From the NCBI GenBank assembly GCA_024231375.1, contig JAAEQP010001396.1, positions 1 to 8,423 of the forward strand: a DNA stretch of 8,423 nt. The letters are read 5' to 3'. The position numbers and the translations under genes were made by a program. Below, piece after piece: positions 1 to 6,528 of this stretch; within the stretch, counting starts at the first letter, position 1; every line of letters starts with the position of its first letter. The DNA comes from a bacterium (GTDB lineage Bacteria; Hydrogenedentota; Hydrogenedentia; Hydrogenedentiales; SLHB01). The notes below the pieces were generated by a model. The model had not been told where the DNA came from, did no database searches, and was given only the letters and a program-made list of their open reading frames with translations.

Positions 1-104
1 ATCAATAGCCGAGACGCTACAGAGTCCTGAGCGCTAGCTGTACGCCACGTCCTGGCAAACGTCACTTCATCGTGTCAGCACCTCGACAGGTCTTTCCACT
101 CGGG
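1..104. other. Left edge, no supported feature
   Basis: Downstream of the propeller gene stop codon I see only short 4-base complementarities and no T-run, so no terminator can be claimed. No gene enters from the left edge on either strand. Confidence 0.4.
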
Positions 105-1163
105 CTACTGCGCATCCGATTCGTTGTACCAGATATCCACATGCCGCTCGGGGGCATAGGCCTTGCCAATGATGTCGGGAAGCCCGTTGCCCGTAATGTC
201 GAACACCTTGGCCTCGTGCGTGGCAACCCCTTCCTGGAAGACAAAGGGGACGAATTCCCCGCCGCCCTGGTTTAGCATGATAACCATGCGCGGATTCGGA
301 TTCTCGCCTAGGCCCATTTCCGCCGTCATGATGTCCGGCAGGCCGTTTCCGTTGAAATCCGCAATCTCAAGGCTGTGCGGATGGAAGAGATCGTCTAGGA
401 GCACCTTCGGCGTCCAATCCGGTCCATGGTAGACCGAAAGCCGCCCTGGGCGGCTTTCCCCCTCAGCAAGGACGATCTCAAGCCGCCCATCGCCGTCCAA
501 ATCCGCCACGGCCACCCGCGTCATCTGGTAGTCCGTGGCGAAGCAGTGCCGCTTCCACTGCCCTTGCGCGCGCTTGAAGATATTGGGCCCGGCGATGATC
601 TCCGTCTCGCCATCCCCATCGATATCCACGACGGCCAGACCCTCCACATCCGGCATGTCGTCGGCCACAATGGTACAGTTGTCGCGTGGCCAGGGAGACA
701 TCCGTGGGTCGTCGGGTATGGTGTGGTAGGCAATGACGCCGCTCTCCTGTGAAGAGAAGAGCAGCACCCGCCGCCCATCGATCGTTCCCAACGTTTGGTC
801 GTGGTACTTCTGAAAACGGTCTTCGATAACGTGTTTGGGCCAAGGCTGACGCGGGTCCGGCGGATTCTCGAACCAATACAGCTCATTTCCTCCCGACTGC
901 ATTCCTACCACGATATCGGGACGGCCGTTCCCCGTCAGATCGACGCAGACGCCACCCGCCTCCAGATCCGGTGCGACCGCGATAATGTGACACGTCCAGC
1001 TGGGGTTCTCGTACCAGAACAGATTGGCTTCGCCCGCCTTCCCGCCGATGATAATGTCCGGCTTCCCATTCCCCGTCAGATCTCCCACAAGAGTGATATC
1101 CAGAAGGGATCCCGGCGGATTCGTATCGATGACTTCTCTTCGGAACCTCGGCCCTTCGGCCAT
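105..1163 (-). CDS. FG-GAP/VCBS-repeat protein, probable seven-bladed beta-propeller
   Basis: This 352-residue protein has six clear calcium-loop motifs of the D-x-[TDN]-G-[DN]-G-x2-[DE]-I type, starting at residues 28, 75, 180, 221, 269 and 322. A degenerate copy (TIDGRRVLLF) sits near 128. Seven blades of about 45-50 residues give a complete FG-GAP-type propeller. Several blades end in [FY]WYENP or YWFENP, as in related VCBS proteins of polysaccharide-degrading bacteria. Such propellers bind ligands or act as lyase-like or scaffold domains; no catalytic residues can be named here. The ATG at 1163 has a very strong ribosome binding site. The N-terminus (MAEGPRFRRE) is not a signal peptide, which is odd for a calcium-loop propeller. 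It lies 112 bases after the clan-A hydrolase gene on the same strand and is probably co-transcribed, so a shared substrate is plausible but unproven. Confidence 0.85.
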   Translation of the reverse strand: MAEGPRFRREVIDTNPPGSLLDITLVGDLTGNGKPDIIIGGKAGEANLFWYENPSWTCHIIAVAPDLEAGGVCVDLTGNGRPDIVVGMQSGGNELYWFENPPDPRQPWPKHVIEDRFQKYHDQTLGTIDGRRVLLFSSQESGVIAYHTIPDDPRMSPWPRDNCTIVADDMPDVEGLAVVDIDGDGETEIIAGPNIFKRAQGQWKRHCFATDYQMTRVAVADLDGDGRLEIVLAEGESRPGRLSVYHGPDWTPKVLLDDLFHPHSLEIADFNGNGLPDIMTAEMGLGENPNPRMVIMLNQGGGEFVPFVFQEGVATHEAKVFDITGNGLPDIIGKAYAPERHVDIWYNESDAQ

Positions 1164-1275
1164 GGCGCTAGCCTCCTCTATTGACCGCTGCAGGTAGGTG
1201 GAGCCTCCCCGCACCCCGCACGGCCATGATATGCACCAGTCTCTGGGGCACATTCTGACGTACGTTGGACTGTAG
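1164..1275. other. Spacer between the clan-A hydrolase and the propeller gene
   Basis: The 112 bases contain no promoter or terminator that I can support. The reading frame of the downstream gene stays open back to a GTG at 1253, but those 30 residues look neither like a signal peptide nor like propeller sequence. A 19-codon ATG frame inside the gap is not credible as a gene. Confidence 0.5.
1172..1179 (-). promoter_or_regulatory. Strong ribosome binding site of the FG-GAP propeller gene
   Basis: AGAGGAGG lies 8 bases before the ATG at 1163 and is the best Shine-Dalgarno sequence in the window. It fixes the start and rules out the longer GTG frame from 1253. Confidence 0.75.
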
Positions 1276-3783
1276 CTAGTACCGCACCCACGCCAGGTCG
1301 CGTACCGACATCTTGAATGTGGACTGCTTCCGCGAGTTCACGCCCACGAGCACGGTGCGGATCGTCTCGGGCTGCAACACGCCATCGGGGTCAGGACGTG
1401 AGTAGCTTCCCCACTGCGCGGTCTCAAACGTAGCCGTGACGCGTTGCGGCGTGCGTAGCTCGGGGTTCACCGCCACCTCCGCGAGGTAGGTCGCGCCACT
1501 GTCCTCAATGAATTGAACCCGCACGTCGCCCATGCCTTCTTCCACCTCCACGACCAGCGAGAGGCCTTCCATACCGGCCGGCGGCCGTTCCTCGTCGGCG
1601 AGATTGAGTCGCGGATAGGCCCAGGGGTCCGTGTCGCGGAACTGCATGGCGAACCGCACGCCCCCGTCGGGGTCGGTCTCGTGCGACATGGCCGCGCCGC
1701 GCATGATGTTGTCTTGCCAGCGGGTGGCGTCGTGGGCGCCCGGGATTGGGTGGGTCGCAGACGGCTTCAACTTGGACGCCGCCACCGCCAACCGGAACGC
1801 AAGCACCGGTTCTCCGACGCCGTCGAACTGTCCGCTAATCCGAATCCAGCCGCCCGAAACGGCGTCCCGGCCATTCTCGGCCACCACGACCTGCAGCATC
1901 ACCTGCTTGCGTTCGAGCGGCGCCAGTGTGACCTGCGTGTCCGGTACATTGACATGCCACCGCTTGGGCGCGCGGTCCAGCGCAAGAGATCCCGTCACGG
2001 GACCGTCGCCGAAGTTGTAGACCCAAACTGGAATGGACACCTCGCGTCCGGGCATCACTTCGTGGGCCTGTTTCGCCAGCATCGTGGAGGCTTTCGGCAG
2101 TTCCACCTGCAACACGACTGGCGAGGGGGTCCCATCCCGCCACGGTGCCACGACCGGCGGCGTCTCCAACCGTGCCGCGTCCAATTCGCCGGCTTGGGCT
2201 ATCAGGAACAGGGGCGCCGACCCGAGTCGTTTCGGCGGACTCGCCAACGGACGCCCGAGATGGGTGTAGACTCCATCGAAGGTGAACGACTCCTCAATAG
2301 GCCATTCCGTCTCCTCCTCCGACCATGCGACGAGCACGTCGCGTTCGACGCCGTCGGGCCACGCACGGAACGCAATCACCTGCGCACCACCGGTCGCGGC
2401 TTCCGGCAACCGACCGATGCACCGCGCGCCTGCCAGGAACCGGCCAATGGCCGCGAGGGCGACGTAGCCAGGTCGCGGCGTCAGGTCGTGGCGAAGAAGT
2501 CCAAACTGGATTCCCCGCTCAAGGTAATTGCCCAAAATGAAGAAGAAATGCCGATTCACGCCTGCGTACAGGCTGCTCGCATACGAGACGGCCAGGAATT
2601 CCGCTTGACGTAATTCGTCTTCGCGCGAGAGATCGCCCCACGGCGCGCCGGTCACGTGTGGCAACCGCACACCGCATTCCGAGATCCACAGGGGCCGTCC
2701 CGACGCGGTTTCGAGCGCGAGCCGGAAGCTGTTGAGATAGCCGCTGGGCCGCCCGTAGGAATGGATGTTGTACGTCTCGAAGTAGGGCCACGCCTCGTTT
2801 TCGATCACGCCTTGGTTGTGGTTTTCCGAACCGGAACCCGCGAACACGTTCCAACACACAACGACATTCGGGTCGCCTGCCTTGAAGCCCAGGTAGGCGG
2901 CCTTCTGAAGGGCGCACATCTCGTAGATGGGATGTCCACCAAAGTGGGTGATGTTGGCCTCGTTCCAAGGCTCCCACGCCAAGACCCGTCCCTCGTATCT
3001 CTCGGCCATGGCCTTGCAGAACCGGTACTGGTCGCGCAGATCGCGGGGGAAGCGTCCGCCCGCCTCGTCGCCGTCCAAGGACGTATCCGCGGCCCAGCCC
3101 GGGGTGCCATGAAACACCTGCAGCACCTTCAGGCCCTGCTCGGCCTGCAATGTCGCAGCCGTATCGTAGCCCGTGCGGGACCCGACAAACGCGCCTTGCT
3201 CCGGCTCGAGACTGGCCCAGGTCATGCGGTCCCGAATCCAGTTCACGCCCGCCAGCGCAGCCAGTCGCGCGAATGCCTCCTGTTTGGCCGCATCGCCACG
3301 CGCGAACCAGGCCGTCGCCGAGTCCACGCAGATCGGGGAGTCTTGAGGAACAGGAACGGAAAGCGGCGCGAGGACGGCCGTGGAAGTCCACGCAAGGCAC
3401 GCGCCCGCGTTGTCGAGAAACTCAACGCGATACCAGCCTACACCCAGTTCGCCGAGGGAGACGACGGCGCCCGCGTCGCCGTTTTCGAACGCACCACGCG
3501 CGACCTCTTGGTTCCCATCGTCCCGCGCCCGCCACGACCGGACCGATGTAGGCATGTCCTTTGGGGCTTGGACGGTCACCGTCTCCCCGGAGAGATACAC
3601 GTTGCCAGGATGTCCTGCATCGGTGCGGGGGATGGTGCGTTCAACCGCAACGAGCGAACGCCAAGGGTCGTCGTGGGACTGCGCGGAAGCACAACCCGCG
3701 TAAACCAAGGTCGGTCCCGCAGTGAAAACGATTGCGCAGAACAATCGAAACGGGATTCGTGGGCAGGGTCGGTGCGGATTCAT
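1276..3783 (-). CDS. Secreted multidomain clan-A glycoside hydrolase (GH39/GH5-like), specificity unknown
   Basis: This 835-residue protein is predicted to be exported and to hydrolyse a glycosidic bond by a retaining mechanism. Residues 1-34 form a signal peptide (basic start, hydrophobic 12-28, ASA before QS). About 40-145 looks like an Ig-like beta domain. About 150-460 is a TIM barrel with WNE (E275, predicted acid/base), NIHSYG (339-344) and ISECG (E369, predicted nucleophile), the clan-A pattern after strands 4 and 7. A beta-sandwich follows to about 530. Residues 562-672 resemble the NEW-type domain of sugar hydrolases, and 685-835 a galactose-binding-like carbohydrate module. The start at 3783 is chosen for the signal peptide. 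Its ribosome binding site (GGGGGA, 4 bases away) is poor, and upstream starts at 3795 or 3891 lack better support. I cannot assign the CAZy family or the substrate. Confidence 0.82.
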   Translation of the reverse strand: MNPHRPCPRIPFRLFCAIVFTAGPTLVYAGCASAQSHDDPWRSLVAVERTIPRTDAGHPGNVYLSGETVTVQAPKDMPTSVRSWRARDDGNQEVARGAFENGDAGAVVSLGELGVGWYRVEFLDNAGACLAWTSTAVLAPLSVPVPQDSPICVDSATAWFARGDAAKQEAFARLAALAGVNWIRDRMTWASLEPEQGAFVGSRTGYDTAATLQAEQGLKVLQVFHGTPGWAADTSLDGDEAGGRFPRDLRDQYRFCKAMAERYEGRVLAWEPWNEANITHFGGHPIYEMCALQKAAYLGFKAGDPNVVVCWNVFAGSGSENHNQGVIENEAWPYFETYNIHSYGRPSGYLNSFRLALETASGRPLWISECGVRLPHVTGAPWGDLSREDELRQAEFLAVSYASSLYAGVNRHFFFILGNYLERGIQFGLLRHDLTPRPGYVALAAIGRFLAGARCIGRLPEAATGGAQVIAFRAWPDGVERDVLVAWSEEETEWPIEESFTFDGVYTHLGRPLASPPKRLGSAPLFLIAQAGELDAARLETPPVVAPWRDGTPSPVVLQVELPKASTMLAKQAHEVMPGREVSIPVWVYNFGDGPVTGSLALDRAPKRWHVNVPDTQVTLAPLERKQVMLQVVVAENGRDAVSGGWIRISGQFDGVGEPVLAFRLAVAASKLKPSATHPIPGAHDATRWQDNIMRGAAMSHETDPDGGVRFAMQFRDTDPWAYPRLNLADEERPPAGMEGLSLVVEVEEGMGDVRVQFIEDSGATYLAEVAVNPELRTPQRVTATFETAQWGSYSRPDPDGVLQPETIRTVLVGVNSRKQSTFKMSVRDLAWVRY

Positions 3784-3795
3784 GGCGTCCCCCAT

Positions 3796-3834
3796 GGGCG
3801 AATGCGCGCAACCGAACAGGGCGCTTGTTCGCCC
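3796..3834 (-). terminator. Hairpin directly after coaD, possible weak terminator or processing site
   Basis: GGGCGAA (3834-3828) pairs with TTCGCCC (3802-3796). An inner GCGC/GCGC pairing can form across a 3x3 internal loop, leaving an apical loop of about 11 bases. It starts 1 base after the coaD stop codon. There is no T-run after it, so it does not look like a standard intrinsic terminator. It could slow or end transcription, stabilise the upstream message, or be chance in GC-rich DNA. Confidence 0.3.
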
Positions 3835-3835
3835 G

Positions 3836-4321
3836 CTACTTCGAAAATCGGTCGCGCAGCACTTGGGCGACCTCGGCCGGCACGAACTCACTCACATCGC
3901 CACCGAAGTGGGCGATCTCCTTGACCAGCCGCGAGCTGATGAACAGAAATTTCTCGCTGGGCATGAGGATAACCGTGTCGACCTCGTGGTTGAGCTTCTG
4001 GTTGGTGATGGCCATGGTCAGTTCGAACTCGAAATCGGACACCACGCGCAATCCGCGCACAAGCGCCGTGGCGCCGCACTCCCGCGCATAGTCCGCGGTC
4101 AACCCCGTGAACGCCGCGATTGAAACGCGGTCCATGGATTTGGTCACGGTCTCCAGCATGTCCACGCGGTCGTCCACGCTGAACAGACACGATTTCTCGT
4201 CGTTCCGGGCCACCGCCACGATCACGCGGTCGAACACCTTCGCGGCACGCTCGATGAGATCGAGATGCCCGAAGGTGGGCGGGTCGAAACTTCCTGGATA
4301 CAACGCAATTCGCTCAGCCAT
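3836..4321 (-). CDS. coaD: Phosphopantetheine adenylyltransferase (CoA biosynthesis)
   Basis: CoaD transfers AMP from ATP to 4'-phosphopantetheine to form dephospho-CoA, the penultimate step of CoA synthesis in the cytoplasm. The 161 residues match the usual family length. YPGSFDPPTFGH (8-19) contains the nucleotidyltransferase T-x-G-H motif (T16, H19). RGLRVVSDFEFE (89-100) and ISSRLVKEIA (128-137) are the other family signatures. The third position of the last motif is Arg where many homologues have Ser or Thr; this variant is not expected to inactivate it. The ATG at 4321 has GAGGAA 7 bases upstream. An upstream in-frame ATG at 4351 would overlap larC and has no such site. It is the last gene of the larBC-coaD block and is followed at once by a hairpin. 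A single essential gene placed with lar genes is unusual and may simply be co-transcription. Confidence 0.96.
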   Translation of the reverse strand: MAERIALYPGSFDPPTFGHLDLIERAAKVFDRVIVAVARNDEKSCLFSVDDRVDMLETVTKSMDRVSIAAFTGLTADYARECGATALVRGLRVVSDFEFELTMAITNQKLNHEVDTVILMPSEKFLFISSRLVKEIAHFGGDVSEFVPAEVAQVLRDRFSK

Positions 4322-4328
4322 GACTACG

Positions 4329-4334
4329 TTCCTC
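4329..4334 (-). promoter_or_regulatory. Ribosome binding site of coaD
   Basis: GAGGAA lies 7 bases before the ATG at 4321 and begins 1 base after the larC stop codon. It fixes the coaD start inside the intergenic gap and suggests translational coupling with larC. Confidence 0.6.
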
Positions 4335-4335
4335 G

Positions 4336-5523
4336 CTACTCGGTCATCCATTCACCGCGCATGGCGGCCGCAAACGCCGCCTCGTATACGGCACGTGTGG
4401 CCACGCCCGCAGCTTCGGCGCAGTTCCGGCATTCGTCGAACTCCGGCGCTGCCACCAACTCCTGACCCAATGCCCGTCCAACCTTGACCCGGACCGGGCC
4501 CCACGGCGTCGCTACGGTGCGCCATTCGCGTTCGAGACAGAACCGTTCTTCCCGGCGCATGCGGACGCCGAAGGTTGTCGAGCCGCGAAACACGGTCTCC
4601 GCCAGAGCGGACGCCTTGTCCTCATCGCACAGGATCGTGATGAGATGCGCGGGGCGGCCTTTCTTGCCCATGATGGGCGTGACGAAGGCATCCCGCGCGC
4701 CCGCCTCGATCAGGTCGGCCACCAACGCGCCCAGCAGTTCCGCGGACGTGTCGTCCACGTTGGTCTCGATGACGGTTACGGGATGCGTGCCCGATGCTGT
4801 GTCGGCTTCGCCGATAACGCCGCGCAACACGTTGGCACGGTCTTCAAACTCGCGCGTGCCGCTGCCATAGCCGACGCGCTCCACGCGCATCAACGGCATG
4901 GGGCCGAAAGCTTGCGCCATATCGCCCACCAGTGCGGCGCCGGTGGGTGTCACCAACTCCGCCTTCACCTCGGTGCCGAAACTCGGCACGCCTTCCAGCA
5001 GACGTACCGTCGCTGGGGCCGGCACGGGAATCACGCCGTGCGCGCACGTCACCGTACCCGAACCCAACGGAAGCGGCGAGGCTTCGACGCGGTCTACATC
5101 GAGCAGGCTGAGGGCAAGGTGTGCGCCCACGATATCGACGATCGAATCGACCGCGCCCACTTCGTGAAAATGCACTTTCTCAATCGTGGTGCCATGCACG
5201 GCCGCTTCGCATTCAGCGATACGGCGGAACGTGGCCGCGCTGGCTTCTTTGACCGCATCCGGCAAATCGCCGCCATCGATAATCTCGAGCACATGGCGCA
5301 GGTGGCGGTGAGGCTGCGGCGCGTCCGGGTCCACGTCGACCGTGAACTGGGTGGCCATAATGCTCTTCTTGTTCACCTTCTCGGCGCGCACCTTGAATCC
5401 GTCCACGGCCAGCGATTCCAGGGCCGCGCGCAGGGCATCGAAATCAACGCCCAGATCGATCAACGTACCGACGACCATGTCGCCGCTCGCGCCCGAAAAG
5501 CAATCCAGGTATAGCGTTTTCAT
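4336..5523 (-). CDS. larC: LarC, CTP-dependent nickel insertion protein of the nickel-pincer cofactor pathway
   Basis: LarC (DUF111/TIGR00299 family) inserts nickel into the bis-thiocarboxylated nucleotide made by LarE, using CTP, to finish the nickel-pincer nucleotide. The 395 residues carry the family signatures in order: LDCFSGASGDM at 6-16, HRHLRHVLEII at 72-82, HFHEVGAVDSIVDIVG at 118-133, TPTGAAL at 192-198, GYGSGTREF at 218-226, ETNVDDTSAE at 253-262 and MGKKGRPAH at 285-293. The length is normal for a complete protein. In L. plantarum larC is split and joined by programmed frameshifting; here it is one open frame. It follows larB by 18 bases, with GGAGA 12 bases before the ATG, a rather long spacing. 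Its stop lies 14 bases before the coaD start, so the three genes are probably one operon. Confidence 0.94.
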   Translation of the reverse strand: MKTLYLDCFSGASGDMVVGTLIDLGVDFDALRAALESLAVDGFKVRAEKVNKKSIMATQFTVDVDPDAPQPHRHLRHVLEIIDGGDLPDAVKEASAATFRRIAECEAAVHGTTIEKVHFHEVGAVDSIVDIVGAHLALSLLDVDRVEASPLPLGSGTVTCAHGVIPVPAPATVRLLEGVPSFGTEVKAELVTPTGAALVGDMAQAFGPMPLMRVERVGYGSGTREFEDRANVLRGVIGEADTASGTHPVTVIETNVDDTSAELLGALVADLIEAGARDAFVTPIMGKKGRPAHLITILCDEDKASALAETVFRGSTTFGVRMRREERFCLEREWRTVATPWGPVRVKVGRALGQELVAAPEFDECRNCAEAAGVATRAVYEAAFAAAMRGEWMTE

Positions 5524-5541
5524 CAGAAAGAAGTGTCTCCA

Positions 5542-6300
5542 CTACTCGCCGTTGGCGATGCGGTTGATCATATTGGCAAGGACGCCCGCGCCGAATCCGT
5601 TATCAATGTTCACCACGGAAACGCCGGAGGCGCAGGAGTTCAGCATGCCCAGCAGCGCGGTCACGCCGCCAAAGCTCGCGCCGTACCCGATGCTGGTCGG
5701 TACGGCAATGACAGGCCGGTCCACCAACCCAGCCACAACGCTCGGCAGAGCGCCTTCCATGCCAGCGCAGACCACAAGCGCGTTAGCATTCGACAAGGTG
5801 CCGCGCTGGTCGAGAATGCGGTGCAACCCCGCCACGCCTACATCGTACACGCGGTCAACGCGATTGCCCATGCTCTCGCACGTCACTACGGCCTCTTCGG
5901 CCACGGGGATATCGGACGTCCCCGCGCAGACCACGGCCACGTATCCATCCCGCACTTCAGGCGGGGACAAGGTCAGGGTGATGGTGCGGGCCTGCTCGTG
6001 GTATACGGCATCGGTGTGGGCCTCGGTCACCGCCGCGGCCACATCGGCGACACATCGCGTGGCGAGCACATTGGACCCGTGCTCACGCATGCGCGTCACA
6101 ATCGCCACCACCTGCTCGGCCGTTTTGCCTTGGCAGAAGATGGTTTCAGGGTAGCCCTTGCGCAGACTGCGATGATGGTCCACCTTGGCGAACCCGAGAT
6201 CTTCGAAAGGCAGGTCGCGCAATTCCGTAGCGGCATCGTCCGGGTTGACGGTTCCCGCCGCCACTGCATCCAACAGTTCTTTGAGTCGTGTTCGGTCCAT
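5542..6300 (-). CDS. larB: LarB, pyridinium-3,5-biscarboxylate mononucleotide synthase
   Basis: LarB takes nicotinic acid adenine dinucleotide, carboxylates the pyridine ring and releases AMP, giving P2CMN, the first intermediate of the nickel-pincer nucleotide cofactor. The 252-residue product has the family N-terminal region (LPFEDLGFA, then VDHHR and GYPETIF at about 29-55). A PurE-like carboxylase fold follows, with CAGTSDIPVAEEA, GMEGALPS and NIDNGFGAG. Cys223 in NSCASG appears to match the cysteine that attaches covalently to the substrate in Lactobacillus plantarum LarB, and Glu182 to its active-site glutamate. The start at 6300 is chosen because family similarity begins there. The GTG at 6357 would add a 19-residue extension unlike the family. 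The Shine-Dalgarno is weak. The gene lies 18 bases before larC. Its regulation may involve the leader structure listed separately. Confidence 0.93.
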   Translation of the reverse strand: MDRTRLKELLDAVAAGTVNPDDAATELRDLPFEDLGFAKVDHHRSLRKGYPETIFCQGKTAEQVVAIVTRMREHGSNVLATRCVADVAAAVTEAHTDAVYHEQARTITLTLSPPEVRDGYVAVVCAGTSDIPVAEEAVVTCESMGNRVDRVYDVGVAGLHRILDQRGTLSNANALVVCAGMEGALPSVVAGLVDRPVIAVPTSIGYGASFGGVTALLGMLNSCASGVSVVNIDNGFGAGVLANMINRIANGE

Positions 6301-6304
6301 CGCT

Positions 6305-6362
6305 GTTAGGTCCCAGTCAAGAAAGGGGTTATCGCAACAAAAAACACCTATCTGCACCTAAC
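6305..6362 (-). promoter_or_regulatory. Inverted repeat in the larB leader that could cover its ribosome binding site
   Basis: In the minus-strand transcript GTTAGGT (6362-6356) is complementary to ACCTAAC (6311-6305), which ends 4 bases before the larB ATG. A second TAGGT copy (6350-6346) 10 bases downstream could pair with the same ACCTA, giving two mutually exclusive folds. A CCC/GGG pair beside the downstream arm could lengthen the stem. Pairing would bury the weak GGGA (6314-6311) that serves as the only Shine-Dalgarno candidate. Confidence 0.25.
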
Positions 6363-6366
6363 GAAT

Positions 6367-6396
6367 ATCCTACGGCAAACCGCGCCCCGAACGCAA
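6367..6396 (-). promoter_or_regulatory. Weak candidate sigma70-type promoter for larBC-coaD
   Basis: On the minus strand TTGCGT (6396-6391) is followed after 18 bases by TAGGAT (6372-6367). These match the -35 and -10 consensus at 3 of 6 and 4 of 6 positions. The position, about 65-95 bases upstream of the larB ATG, is plausible, but the match is weak and could be chance. Confidence 0.25.
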
Positions 6397-6411
6397 TGCG
6401 TGCCGCAAACC
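6375..6411. promoter_or_regulatory. Possible operator: 11-bp palindrome flanked by direct repeats
   Basis: ACGCA-A-TGCGT (6391-6401) is a perfect inverted repeat with a one-base centre. It is flanked by two copies of GCAAACC (6375-6381 and 6405-6411) spaced 30 bp apart, about three helical turns. The palindrome overlaps the candidate -35 box, the usual place for a repressor site. No regulator gene lies in the window, so the binding protein is unknown. Confidence 0.25.
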
Positions 6412-6528
6412 CACTGTGCTATCCAGTGATGCCGTTGTATGGTGCAGCCGGACATCGCGGGCCGGAGATGAAAGGATGAAGCAGGTTACTGTCCTATTTC
6501 TTTATATTTTGTTTATTCCTTGCGCTGG

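Larger units (their letters stand above)
6301..6528. other. Gene-free spacer between the GH43 gene and larB
   Basis: This 228-base spacer has no convincing gene on either strand. The part next to the GH43 stop (about 6490-6520) is strongly AT-rich, unlike the rest of the window. I see no stem followed by a T-run that would be a standard terminator for the GH43 gene. The part near larB holds the candidate promoter, palindrome and inverted repeat listed separately. It is the longest gap in the window and the most likely place for the larBC-coaD transcript to start. Confidence 0.6.

Noticed and set aside
1513..2613. Plus-strand open frame of 366 codons
   Set aside because: The product is His/Arg-rich low-information sequence lying wholly inside the hydrolase gene. 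No ribosome binding site or domain was seen.
3688..3708. Lipoprotein box around Cys31 (VYAGC) of the clan-A hydrolase
   Set aside because: Tyr occupies the -3 position where Leu or a similar residue is expected. A signal peptidase I site after ASA fits better.
3784..3891. Longer N-terminus for the clan-A hydrolase starting at 3891
   Set aside because: It would overlap the end of coaD, put 36 unconvincing residues before a good signal peptide, and has no better ribosome binding site.
2656..3924. Plus-strand open frame of 422 codons opposite the clan-A hydrolase
   Set aside because: The opposite strand carries a coherent enzyme with signal peptide and catalytic motifs. The plus-strand product is Arg/His/Gly-rich with no domain, as expected for the shadow of a GC-rich gene.
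4645..5514. Plus-strand open frame of 289 codons opposite larC
   Set aside because: It is antisense to a clearly conserved gene and has no recognisable domain.
6412..6428. CACTG/CAGTG hairpin in the larB upstream region
   Set aside because: A 5-bp stem with a 7-base loop is expected by chance, and nothing around it supports a function.
6480..6520. AT-rich stretch after the GH43 stop as an intrinsic terminator or promoter
   Set aside because: On the minus strand it is A-rich rather than T-rich and no stem precedes it. TATAAA is present but has no -35 box at proper spacing.
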